A DNA stretch of 8,915 bases, taken from the NCBI GenBank assembly GCA_028866355.1, contig JAGWIH010000080.1:1-8915 (forward strand), written 5' to 3'. Source of the stretch: Alphaproteobacteria bacterium (lineage in GTDB: Bacteria; Pseudomonadota; Alphaproteobacteria; ATCC43930; CGMCC-115725). This document shows positions 1 to 6,264 of the stretch, piece by piece. Each line of letters opens with the position of its first letter. The stretch's first letter is position 1. The notes under the pieces are model-generated. The model worked only from the letters and a program-made list of their open reading frames with translations. It had not been told where the DNA came from and made no database searches. The translations under genes and the position numbers were made by a program.

Positions 1-1
1 G

Positions 2-94
2 CCGGGCGGCAATGGCGCGTCGTTCGGCACGGCCAAAATGGGCAATACGCTCGCGTTCGGCCTCAAGTGGGTCTACCGGCTCGGCGATCCGTGA
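2..94 (+). CDS. C-terminal end of a probable outer-membrane beta-barrel protein (5' partial)
   Basis: Reading frame 2 is open from the window edge to a TGA at 92-94 and gives 30 residues ending in the segment NTLAFGLKWVYRLGDP. The alternating hydrophobic and polar residues with aromatic positions (F, W, Y) look like a last membrane-spanning beta-strand followed by a short tail. The glycine-rich stretch before it would suit a surface loop. The next gene starts 61 bp downstream on the same strand and encodes an exported protein, which fits an envelope operon. This is too little sequence to name a family, and the beta-barrel reading is inferred from the strand pattern alone. It could instead be the end of another exported protein. 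Confidence 0.5.
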   Translation, partial: PGGNGASFGTAKMGNTLAFGLKWVYRLGDP

Positions 95-142
95 TCGCGT
101 TGGTTTCGCGCCGCGACAACCCCGGAGCCAAAATTTTTCAAC

Positions 143-148
143 AGGAGA
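143..148 (+). promoter_or_regulatory. Ribosome binding site that fixes the start of the TPR gene
   Basis: AGGAGA lies 7 bp before the ATG at 156. It supports a start at 156 rather than the in-frame ATG at 12, which would add 48 arginine- and serine-rich residues in front of a clean signal peptide and overlap the preceding gene. Confidence 0.7.
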
Positions 149-155
149 AAAGTCG

Positions 156-785
156 ATGATGAAACGTCTGACGGTCGTGGCGCTTGCCTTCGTCGCCTTG
201 GCCGGCGCCGCGCAGGCCTCGCCGCATTCGCAAGCGCTGATCAAGCAGGGCCAGGCCGCGCTCGCGGCCAAGGATTACGCCAACGCGCTTGCCAAGTTCC
301 GCGCCGCCGAAACCGCCGATCCCAAGGACGCGAACGCGTTCTTCTTCGAAGGCGCGACGCTCAATCGCACAGGTGACGTTGCCGACGCCCAGATCGCGTT
401 GAAACACGCTCAATCGCTCGGTAGCCGCCAGCCCGATCTGCTGTTCGAGCTGGGCTGGAGCGAGGTGCTACCGGGTCCGGCGGACGATGCGGTGAAGAAT
501 CTCGAGGCCTACGAGCATGCGCATCCCAATCGTGGGCTGACCAGCGAGCTGCTCGGCCGCGCCTATGCGAGGAGCGGGCAGTACGACGCGGCGGTGGCGA
601 AACTGAAGGAAGCGATGGCGCGCGATCCGCGGCTCACGGGCAATGCCTTGTTCTATCTCGCGATCGTCGAAAAGAAACGCGGCAATCTCGATGCTGCGCG
701 CGGTTATCTCGCGCAGTTGCAACAGGCGGCGCCGGACTCTCAGGGCGTCAAGGTTCTACAAACCGCGCTCGCCGGTGGCAAGTGA
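156..785 (+). CDS. Secreted tetratricopeptide-repeat (TPR) protein
   Basis: This is a 209-residue protein with a signal peptide: residues 1-21 have a lysine/arginine start, a hydrophobic core and an A-x-A type end (AGAAQA, then SPHS). It is therefore probably periplasmic. The rest is almost entirely TPR-like helix pairs of about 34 residues, at roughly 26-57, 58-91, 92-125, 126-159 and 160-194. The typical small residues and the Asp-Pro ends are visible, for example GQYDAAVAKLKEAMARDP at 141-158. TPR domains bind proteins and have no catalytic residues, so the likely role is as an adaptor in an envelope complex. The neighbours are a probable outer-membrane protein 61 bp upstream and another exported protein 43 bp downstream, which suggests one transcript. 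The partner is unknown, and TPR similarity alone does not reveal it. Confidence 0.85.
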   Translation: MMKRLTVVALAFVALAGAAQASPHSQALIKQGQAALAAKDYANALAKFRAAETADPKDANAFFFEGATLNRTGDVADAQIALKHAQSLGSRQPDLLFELGWSEVLPGPADDAVKNLEAYEHAHPNRGLTSELLGRAYARSGQYDAAVAKLKEAMARDPRLTGNALFYLAIVEKKRGNLDAARGYLAQLQQAAPDSQGVKVLQTALAGGK

Positions 786-828
786 TCCGCGGGTCCGTTA
801 GCGCCAACCGATTCATAGGGGAAAACCG

Positions 829-1395
829 ATGATGAATCAGCGACGCGTCTTCTCCGGACTCATGGCGGCGGCTTTGGTCGCCAATACGATTGCGCCCGCC
901 TATGCCGAAAGCGGCGCGGACAGTTATCCGTCGCTATCGCTGCCGACCACGCCGGCCCCCGCGGATACTCGCGTGAATCTTAAACCCCCTGGCTATGTAT
1001 CGTACACCGAGGACGAACTTACTTTGCCGGAGCTTTTTATTATGGGCGTCATCGCTCTCGGCGGCGGCGCCGGCCACGGGGTCGTTCTCCATTATGGCGA
1101 GCCACCCAGAGGCGAATACGATCCCGTGGGTGCCGCGCGCGACCGCGGCGAGCAACCGCCGCCGCCTCCGCCACCGCCCGCCACACCAACTACGGCCATG
1201 GCGACGACGCCCGAGGGACAGGCGGGGCAGCAACAGCTTGCGAAGTGGAAGGCCGATCTGGAGAAGAAAATCGCCGATCCCAAGACGTCGCCGCAGGAAA
1301 AGCAAATTGCCGAAAACAAGCTCACGGCTCTCAACCAATACGGCGCCATGCAGCAGGCGGACGCGGGCGCCGCGGGCGCGCCGGGCGGGCGCTAA
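829..1395 (+). CDS. Secreted proline-rich hypothetical protein with a charged helical C-terminal region
   Basis: I do not recognise the family. The 188 residues start with a signal peptide (1-26, ending PAYA before ESG), so the product is exported. Residues 30-65 are rich in Pro, Ser and Thr. A short hydrophobic, glycine-rich stretch at 69-88 (LFIMGVIALGGGAGHGVVLH) could be a membrane-associated segment. A run of nine prolines at 110-118 acts as a rigid linker. Residues 130-175 are charged and probably helical (QLAKWKADLEKKIADP), and the tail is alanine- and glycine-rich. The start at 829 has AGGGG at 817-821, 7 bp before it. A second ATG follows directly at 832. It sits 43 bp after the TPR gene, suggesting a shared operon and perhaps a shared envelope role. 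Its stop overlaps that of the convergent NRDE gene. Confidence 0.75.
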   Translation: MMNQRRVFSGLMAAALVANTIAPAYAESGADSYPSLSLPTTPAPADTRVNLKPPGYVSYTEDELTLPELFIMGVIALGGGAGHGVVLHYGEPPRGEYDPVGAARDRGEQPPPPPPPPATPTTAMATTPEGQAGQQQLAKWKADLEKKIADPKTSPQEKQIAENKLTALNQYGAMQQADAGAAGAPGGR

Positions 1396-2153
1396 CGCGG
1401 CGTCGAAAGGGAAATGTCGCGCCATGCCGCCGGCTTCGGCTGCCAGGCGGCGAAGCGGAATTTCGGCTTGCGCCGGCCGGGCGCAGGCAGGGCGACGAGC
1501 GTGCTCGAGACGGTGCCGAAGCCTTCCGGCGTGAGGAAGCGCATGGAATTGGCCGTGCCGTCGGCCGGATCGGGCCGGTCGTCGGCCAAGAGATTTTCCC
1601 AGGCCGACCAGTCGCCCGCGTCGGGATCGGGCGCCTTGGCGCGTTCGAACATTGGCCGGTAACGCGTCAGCCGCGGCGTCGTGTCGTCGAGATCGCCGGC
1701 GGCGATCATCGCCAGGCCGGTCTCGATCTCGCGCAGCTCCAGCGGCTGCACGCCGGACGGGTCGGCATGCTTGAGCCAGAAGGCTTCGCGGTTGTCGGCG
1801 AGGATCAGGTTGAAGGTGCGATAGGCCTTGGGATCGAGCGCGGCCAGCGCGTGCGCCGCCGCCGCGGCGTCGGCGTGGTCGAGCGCTTCGAGCACCAGTT
1901 CGCCGCGCGAACGGATGCCGGGCGCCGGACCGAGTGAGCCGAAGCGGTTGAGGATTCCGGCCAGCAAGCCGTGATCGTTGACGCCGAACCACGAGCCGCC
2001 AGCGAGCTCGTCGAGGCCGGCCAGGACTTCGGGCCGGTCGCGCCAATGCCGCGCCGGCGCCTGCCAGGGGCGGCCGATCATCTCGTCGCGGTTGGCGCCG
2101 ACGATCACGGGCCATTCGTGGCCATGGCGGCGCAGGATGACGAACGTGCACAT
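1392..2153 (-). CDS. NRDE family protein (TANGO2-like)
   Basis: The 253-residue product carries the family hallmarks. It starts Met-Cys-Thr (MCTFVILRRHGHEWPV), has the signature Asn-Arg-Asp-Glu at residues 21-24 (GANRDEM), the GGSWFGVNDHGL block at 52-63 and the late GFGTVSSTLVAL block at 211-222. NRDE/TANGO2 proteins occur in bacteria and eukaryotes. TANGO2 in eukaryotes has been linked to haem and lipid handling, but the bacterial biochemistry is not settled. No signal peptide is present, so it is cytosolic. I chose the start at 2153 because the family begins with MCT. A longer frame from 2234 would overlap the zeta-subunit start and add 27 unlike residues. There is no clear Shine-Dalgarno sequence before 2153. 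It diverges from the zeta gene by 67 bp and ends convergently with the preceding gene. Confidence 0.9.
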   Translation of the reverse strand: MCTFVILRRHGHEWPVIVGANRDEMIGRPWQAPARHWRDRPEVLAGLDELAGGSWFGVNDHGLLAGILNRFGSLGPAPGIRSRGELVLEALDHADAAAAAHALAALDPKAYRTFNLILADNREAFWLKHADPSGVQPLELREIETGLAMIAAGDLDDTTPRLTRYRPMFERAKAPDPDAGDWSAWENLLADDRPDPADGTANSMRFLTPEGFGTVSSTLVALPAPGRRKPKFRFAAWQPKPAAWRDISLSTPR

Positions 2154-2187
2154 GCCGCCGCGATGATGGACCGGCTTGTGTGCTTTG

Positions 2188-2211
2188 TGTAGCGCCGCGG
2201 AGCAGGCTACA
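2188..2211. promoter_or_regulatory. Inverted repeat in the NRDE / zeta-subunit divergent promoter region
   Basis: TGTAGC at 2188-2193 and GCTACA at 2206-2211 form perfect 6-bp arms with a 12-bp spacer. They lie in the only 67 bp separating two divergent genes. A weak plus-strand promoter can be drawn through it: TTGTGT (2185-2190), 17 bp, then TACACT (2208-2213). That would start transcription at or within a base or two of the ATG at 2221. The dyad is short enough to be chance. Confidence 0.3.
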
Positions 2212-2220
2212 CTACGGCGC

Positions 2221-2550
2221 ATGAGCAACTTCAACGAACGCGAAAAAGCCGAGGAAGCGAAATTCCACCAAGATCAGGAACTCGCCTTCAAGGCGCGGGC
2301 CCGGCGCAACCATCTGTTCGGCTTGTGGGCGGCCGAGAAGCTCGGCCTCGGCAGCGACGCCGCCGAAAACTATGCGCGCGAGCTTTTGGCGGCGGCCTTC
2401 GGCCAGCACGGGGATGAATCCGTGCTCGCCAAGATCGAGGCCGATTTCAAAGCGAAGGGCGTCGCCTTGACGCTCGACGCCACGCGCATCCGGCTCGAAC
2501 TCGACCGCTGCCTGGCCGAAGCCAAGAAGCAGCTCGGCATTCAGCGCTGA
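2221..2550 (+). CDS. F1-ATPase inhibitory zeta subunit (DUF1476 family)
   Basis: The 109-residue protein matches the alphaproteobacterial zeta subunit: an N-terminal NFNEREKAEEAKFHQDQE segment, then the conserved FKARARRNHLFGLWAAEKLG (residues 22-41), an acidic middle, and a helical C-terminal part. In Paracoccus denitrificans the N-terminal part of this protein inserts into F1 and blocks ATP hydrolysis by the ATP synthase. The length is typical of the family. I chose ATG 2221 because the MSNFNEREKAEEAKF start matches the family. An upstream in-frame ATG at 2176 would add 15 unlike residues. There is no good Shine-Dalgarno sequence before it, and the nearest promoter-like boxes would give a leaderless or nearly leaderless mRNA. 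It is convergent with oxc, 22 bp away. In other alphaproteobacteria the gene is also usually separate from the atp operons. Confidence 0.93.
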   Translation: MSNFNEREKAEEAKFHQDQELAFKARARRNHLFGLWAAEKLGLGSDAAENYARELLAAAFGQHGDESVLAKIEADFKAKGVALTLDATRIRLELDRCLAEAKKQLGIQR

Positions 2551-2570
2551 CGCGGCCGGCCGGCGCGCTG
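2542..2570. terminator. Possible bidirectional terminator hairpin between the zeta and oxc genes
   Basis: The 22 bp between the convergent stop codons are almost entirely G and C and self-complementary. CAGCGC (2542-2547) pairs with GCGCTG (2565-2570) around a GGCCGGCC core (2554-2561). There is no T tract on either strand, so it is a weak candidate and could act only through stalling or Rho. Confidence 0.25.
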
Positions 2571-2572
2571 CC

Positions 2573-4264
2573 CTATTTGTGCAGCGCGCTCTTCGGGTTG
2601 AGGTTCGTGATGTGGCCGCTTTCGGTGCCGGCCTGCGGATCGATCACGGCGTTGATCAGCGTCGGCTTGCCGGATGCAATCCCTTCGCTCACCGCCTGCT
2701 GCAAGTCGGCCGTCTTCTCGACGTGACGGCCGACGCCACCGAAGGCCTCGATCATCTTGTCGTAACGCGCGTTGTTATAAAGGCCGGTCGGTGTCGGCGC
2801 GATGCCCGGGGTGTCGCCGCGATAGATGCCGTTGTTGTTGAAGATCACCGTGGTCACCGGCAGCTTGTAACGGCAGATGGTCTCGATCTCCATGCCGCAG
2901 AAGCCGAAGGCGCTGTCGCCTTCGATGGCAACCACCGGCTTGCCGCTGACCGTCGCGGCGCCGACGGCATAGCCCATGCCGATGCCCATGACGCCCCAGG
3001 TGCCGCTGTCCAGACGATGCCGCGGCTCCTTCATGTCGAGGATGTTGCGGCCGAAGTCGAGCGTGTTGGCACCTTCGTTGACGACGTAGACGTCGGGCCG
3101 GCTGCTGAGGGCGCTGCGCACCGCGCGCAACGCGCTCGAGAAGTTCATCGGTGTCGGGTCGGCGTTGAGGCGCGCCGCCATCTTCTCGACGTTCTTCTGC
3201 TTCTGTTCGGTGACGCTGCTGAGCCAAGCCGCCGGCGGCTTGATCTGGCCGGGCTTCATCGCGGCGAGGAACGCCGCCATGGCCGATTTGATGTCGGCGA
3301 CGACCGGCGCCTCGATCGGCCGGTTGCTGTCGATCTCGTGCGCCGCGATGTCGACCTGGATGAAGCGCGTGTTCGGATTCCACGTCGGCGGCTTGCCGTG
3401 CGACAGCAGCCAGTTGAGGCGCGCGCCGACCAGCATGACGACGTCGGCATTCTTCAGCACGAACGAGCGTGCCGCAGCCGCCGATTGCGCATGATCGTCG
3501 GGCAACAGCCCCTTGGCCATCGACATCGGCAGATACGGAATGCCGGTCTTCTCGACGAACGCGCGGACATCTTTGTCCGCCTGCGCGTAGGCCGCGCCCT
3601 TGCCGAGGAGAATCAGCGGCTTCTCGGCCTTGCTCAGCAGGTTGAGCGCACGCGTGATCGATTCGGACGACGGGATCGAAGCGGGCGAGGCATCAACCAC
3701 CTTGAAGAGCGACTTCTTGGCGGCCGACAGCTCGAGCGTCGAGCCGAGCACCGCCGCGGGCAGATCGAGATAGACGCCGCCCGGCCGGCCCGATGACGCG
3801 GCGTGGATCGCGCGCGCAATGCCGACGCCGATATCCTCGATTCGATTGACACGGTAGGAGGCCTTGGCGAACGGCTTCGCCGCGGCCATCTGGTCCATTT
3901 CCTCGTAATCGCCCTGTTCGAGATCGACGATGTGGCGCTCGCTCGAGCCGCTGATCAACACCATCGGGAAGCAGTTGGTGGTGGCGTTGGCGAGGGCGAC
4001 GAGACCGTTGAGGAAGCCCGGCGCGGAAACCGTCATGCAGATTCCCGGCTTCTGGGTCAGGAAGCCGGCGATCGCCGCGGCGTTACCGGCGTTCTGCTCG
4101 TGCCGGAAACCGTACACCCGCATGCCCTCGGTGTGCGCCAGGCGCAACAGGTCGGTGATCGGAATGCCGGCGACCGTGTAGATCGTGTCGACGCCGTTGA
4201 GTTTGAGGCCGTCCACTACGAGGTGAAAGCCATCGGTGATCGCTGCTGCTGCGTCCATTTCCAT
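2573..4264 (-). CDS. oxc: Oxalyl-CoA decarboxylase (thiamine diphosphate dependent)
   Basis: This enzyme converts oxalyl-CoA to formyl-CoA and CO2 (EC 4.1.1.8) in cytosolic oxalate breakdown. The 563 residues have the usual three ThDP-enzyme domains. Family-specific stretches are AGIPITDL (32-39), the cofactor-activating glutamate Glu56 in FRHEQNAG, SAPGFLNG (80-87), Tyr120-Glu121 in GDYEEMDQ, GKGAAYAQ, LDSGTWGVMGIGMGYAVGAA, and the ThDP/Mg motif from GDSAFGF at 449 to the Asn triplet at 476-478. Glu56, Tyr120 and Glu121 fall at the same numbers as in the Oxalobacter formigenes enzyme. Tyr481 and Ser549 are the likely counterparts of its Tyr483 and Ser553. A purine-rich AAGGG (4267-4271) is only 2 bp from the ATG at 4264 but 8 bp from an in-frame ATG at 4258, so translation may start at residue 3. 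No frc gene adjoins it. The divergent oxlT gene supports the assignment. Confidence 0.96.
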   Translation of the reverse strand: MEMDAAAAITDGFHLVVDGLKLNGVDTIYTVAGIPITDLLRLAHTEGMRVYGFRHEQNAGNAAAIAGFLTQKPGICMTVSAPGFLNGLVALANATTNCFPMVLISGSSERHIVDLEQGDYEEMDQMAAAKPFAKASYRVNRIEDIGVGIARAIHAASSGRPGGVYLDLPAAVLGSTLELSAAKKSLFKVVDASPASIPSSESITRALNLLSKAEKPLILLGKGAAYAQADKDVRAFVEKTGIPYLPMSMAKGLLPDDHAQSAAAARSFVLKNADVVMLVGARLNWLLSHGKPPTWNPNTRFIQVDIAAHEIDSNRPIEAPVVADIKSAMAAFLAAMKPGQIKPPAAWLSSVTEQKQKNVEKMAARLNADPTPMNFSSALRAVRSALSSRPDVYVVNEGANTLDFGRNILDMKEPRHRLDSGTWGVMGIGMGYAVGAATVSGKPVVAIEGDSAFGFCGMEIETICRYKLPVTTVIFNNNGIYRGDTPGIAPTPTGLYNNARYDKMIEAFGGVGRHVEKTADLQQAVSEGIASGKPTLINAVIDPQAGTESGHITNLNPKSALHK

Positions 4265-4347
4265 CGCCCTTGTGAATTTTCCCGTTAACCCGAAGCGGCC
4301 CTGCGGGCCACGCGTCCGAGCTAGTCCCCCGTCTTCAATAGAGTGTC

Positions 4348-4376
4348 TTTGAATACCTCGGGCCTTTGGTCGTCAA
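4348..4376 (-). promoter_or_regulatory. Candidate oxc promoter
   Basis: On the minus strand TTGACG (4376-4371) matches five of six bases of the -35 consensus. AT-rich TATTCAAA follows about 15-17 bp later (4355-4348). A start near 4340 would give a leader of roughly 75 nt before oxc. The -10 match is poor, so this is only a candidate. Confidence 0.3.
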
Positions 4377-4752
4377 CCCTTGTCGCTCCCACCCGTTGCA
4401 CGCCGCGCCGATAATCCCGGCTTGGCGCGTGCCGCGACGCATCGCCGCGGAGCGGTGTTGGTAAAGCGACCGTGTCGTGATGGCCAAGGTGTGGTTCTTT
4501 GAAAAGCTCTAAAGCCGACGTATCCCGGCTCGCGGGACGGCGCGTTTATAGGACGGTCGCCGGGCCGCCGCCTAGCAAAATTCCGTCGCGGGAGTCGTGT
4601 CGCGTGGCAGGTACCACAAGGTGAGGGCGGACTGGCTTTGGCAGGCACCGCGTCCATCGACGTTTGGCGGACACCGCCGCCCGCGTCGCGCCGCAACGAC
4701 CGCGCCGAGCGTGGCAGCCCTGTTGTCCTGACGCTTATGACCGCTTTTTAAG

Positions 4753-4776
4753 GTTATGGTACTCAAATACCACAAC
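4753..4776. promoter_or_regulatory. Candidate operator: GTTATGGTA / TACCACAAC dyad
   Basis: The arms GTTATGGTA (4753-4761) and TACCACAAC (4768-4776) are complementary at 8 of 9 positions around the 6-bp AT-rich spacer ctcaaa. TGGTA...TACCA cores are common in sites of GntR-type repressors, though the family cannot be told from this. The right half, TACCACAA, recurs at 4612-4619. Position within the divergent oxc/oxlT region supports a regulatory role. Confidence 0.4.
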
Positions 4777-4862
4777 CCGGATTCGGCGAAAATGCTGGGC
4801 TACCACGGGCCCGGAAATGGCTCCGGGCGGGGCCGTACGGATTGTTAGCCACGACAAACCAA

Positions 4863-4893
4863 TTGACTTTAGTTAGCCGTGCATAACTAAATA
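4863..4893 (+). promoter_or_regulatory. Candidate oxlT promoter with an 8-bp-arm dyad in its spacer
   Basis: TTGACT (4863-4868) is a good -35 box. The AT-rich CTAAATA follows, with TAAATA at 4888-4893 at 19-bp spacing. Between them lies a perfect dyad: TTTAGTTA (4868-4875), 8 bp, TAACTAAA (4884-4891). A long spacer filled by a dyad is the layout of promoters controlled by MerR-type activators. A simple repressor site would look the same. Transcription would begin near 4900 and leave a leader of about 65 nt. Confidence 0.42.
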
Positions 4894-4965
4894 GTGCTCA
4901 GGTATGCCACGGCGGGTGCCGGGGCGGACCAAGGAAACTGGCGATAACCTGGGGAGGAAGACCGA

Positions 4966-6264
4966 ATGTCACAAGCTTCATCGTCGTTCACGTCGACGCG
5001 ATGGACCCAGCTCGTTCTGGGCATCATCTGTATGTCGGCCGTGGCGAACTTGCAGTACGCCTGGACGCTGTTCGTCGTGCCGATCACCACACAGTTCGGC
5101 TGGTCCAAGGCCGAAATCCAAGTCGCCTTCACGCTCTTTATTCTTTGCGAAACCTGGTTGGTGCCCATCGAAGGCTGGGTCGTCGACCGCATCGGTCCGC
5201 GCTGGATGATTCTCGCCGGCGGCATCGGCACCTTCCTCGCTTGGCTCCTCGACTCCCAGGCGACTCAGCTCTGGCAGTTCTATGTCGGTGGCGCTTTAGC
5301 CGGCTTCGCCGGCGGCGCGGTGTATGGAACTTCGGTGGGCAACGCCCTCAAGTGGTTCCCCGACAAGCGCGGCCTGTGCGGTGGATTGACCGCAGCGGGC
5401 TTCGGCGCCGGCGTGGCGCTGACGGTTGCGCCGATCCGCGACATGGTGAAGTCGAGCGGCTACGCGCACACCTTCCTGGTGTTCTCGATCATCCTGGGCG
5501 GCATCGTCGTCATCTGCTCGCTGTTCATGCGGGCGCCGGAGGCGAACGAAATGCCGCCGATGGACAAGATCAAGACGCGGCAGGGCGGCGCAGATTTGCC
5601 GCCGCAACAGGCACTCAAGTCGCCGATCTTCTGGACCATGTACGCCATGTTCTTCCTGGTCGCGGCGGGCGGCCTCATGTCGGCGGCGCAGTTGTCGCCG
5701 ATCGCACATGAGCGCGGCATTGCCGACACGACCACGACGTTCCTCGGCATCACGGGTCCGGCGATCGTCATCGCACTGAGCGCGCACAGCATCACCAACG
5801 GCGTCGGACGGCCGCTCAATGGTTGGATCTCCGACCATATCGGCCGCGCCAATATGATGTGCATCGCGTTCGGCATCGAAGCCCTGTGCCTCTTGGCATT
5901 CGGGTTCTTCGGTACAACGCCGGTGATGTTCATCATCACCGACGCGCTGGTGTTCCTGTTCTGGGGCGACATCTTCAGCCTGTTCGCCGCGACGGTGGGT
6001 GACGCCTTCGGTCGCAAATACGTGACGGTCAACTATGGCCTCATGTACACGGCAAAGGGCTGCGCCTCGCTGTTCGTGCCGCTCGGCAATGTGTTGACCC
6101 ACATGACGGGCAGCTGGCACGCGGTCTACGCCGTCGGTTGCGGCATGAATATCCTGGCCGTGTTGCTGGGCTTCTTCATCCTGCGGCCGGCAATCAATAG
6201 CCGCCTGAAGAGCGCCAGCGAACTGGCGCCGGTCGGTGCGGTGGGTGCACGGGCGAGTCGCTAA
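4966..6264 (+). CDS. oxlT: Oxalate/formate antiporter, major facilitator superfamily (OxlT type)
   Basis: This inner-membrane carrier of 432 residues has about 12 hydrophobic segments. It probably imports oxalate in exchange for formate, the end product of the Oxc route. Family features are NLQYAWTLFVVPI (28-40), the MFS loop motif DRIGPRW (74-80), ALKWFPDKRGLCGG (127-140), GRPLNGWISDHIGR (281-294), FWGDIFSLF (332-340) and YTAKG (361-365). Arg282 and Lys364 lie in the segments and at nearly the spacing of the two essential positive charges of Oxalobacter OxlT (Arg272 and Lys355). The start at 4966 is supported by GGAGG at 4953-4957, 8 bp before it. It is transcribed away from oxc, so the two genes probably share control through the 701-bp intergenic region. 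Substrate specificity is inferred from family resemblance and this linkage. Related MFS carriers move other carboxylates. Confidence 0.88.
   Translation: MSQASSSFTSTRWTQLVLGIICMSAVANLQYAWTLFVVPITTQFGWSKAEIQVAFTLFILCETWLVPIEGWVVDRIGPRWMILAGGIGTFLAWLLDSQATQLWQFYVGGALAGFAGGAVYGTSVGNALKWFPDKRGLCGGLTAAGFGAGVALTVAPIRDMVKSSGYAHTFLVFSIILGGIVVICSLFMRAPEANEMPPMDKIKTRQGGADLPPQQALKSPIFWTMYAMFFLVAAGGLMSAAQLSPIAHERGIADTTTTFLGITGPAIVIALSAHSITNGVGRPLNGWISDHIGRANMMCIAFGIEALCLLAFGFFGTTPVMFIITDALVFLFWGDIFSLFAATVGDAFGRKYVTVNYGLMYTAKGCASLFVPLGNVLTHMTGSWHAVYAVGCGMNILAVLLGFFILRPAINSRLKSASELAPVGAVGARASR

Larger units (their letters stand above)
4265..4965. other. Gene-free divergent regulatory region between oxc and oxlT (701 bp)
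   Basis: No convincing coding sequence is present. The open frames here give arginine- and proline-rich or unstructured products without family features. AT-rich patches stand out at about 4330-4355, 4740-4775 and 4857-4895, as expected of promoters. Dyads lie at 4753-4776, 4868-4891 and 4809-4828 (GCCCGGA, 6 nt, TCCGGGC, a hairpin). The octamer TACCACAA occurs at 4612-4619 and 4768-4775, and TACCAC again at 4801-4806. GTTAGCC is directly repeated at 4844-4850 and 4872-4878, 28 bp apart. The length is large for a two-promoter spacer and leaves room for a small RNA, but I cannot point to one. Confidence 0.6.

Noticed and set aside
12..155. Extended N-terminus of the TPR protein from the ATG at 12
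   Set aside because: It overlaps the end of the upstream gene and adds 48 arginine/serine-rich residues before a clean signal peptide. A good ribosome site points to 156.
934..2151. Long 405-residue frame on the minus strand
   Set aside because: It is an arginine/alanine-rich shadow of the NRDE gene and of the 829-1395 gene, with no family features.
2579..3796. Long 405-residue plus-strand frame opposite oxc
   Set aside because: It is antisense to a well-supported enzyme gene, and its composition is the shadow type common in GC-rich DNA.
2573..4264. Acetolactate synthase or another ThDP enzyme instead of oxalyl-CoA decarboxylase
   Set aside because: The GDYEEMDQ, LDSGTWGVMGIGMGY and GKGAAYAQ stretches and the position of Glu56 are those of Oxc, and the divergent OxlT gene agrees.
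4373..4696. 107-residue minus-strand frame in the oxc-oxlT gap
   Set aside because: It is rich in Arg, Pro and Ala, with no ribosome site, no predicted domain and no codon bias like that of the neighbours.
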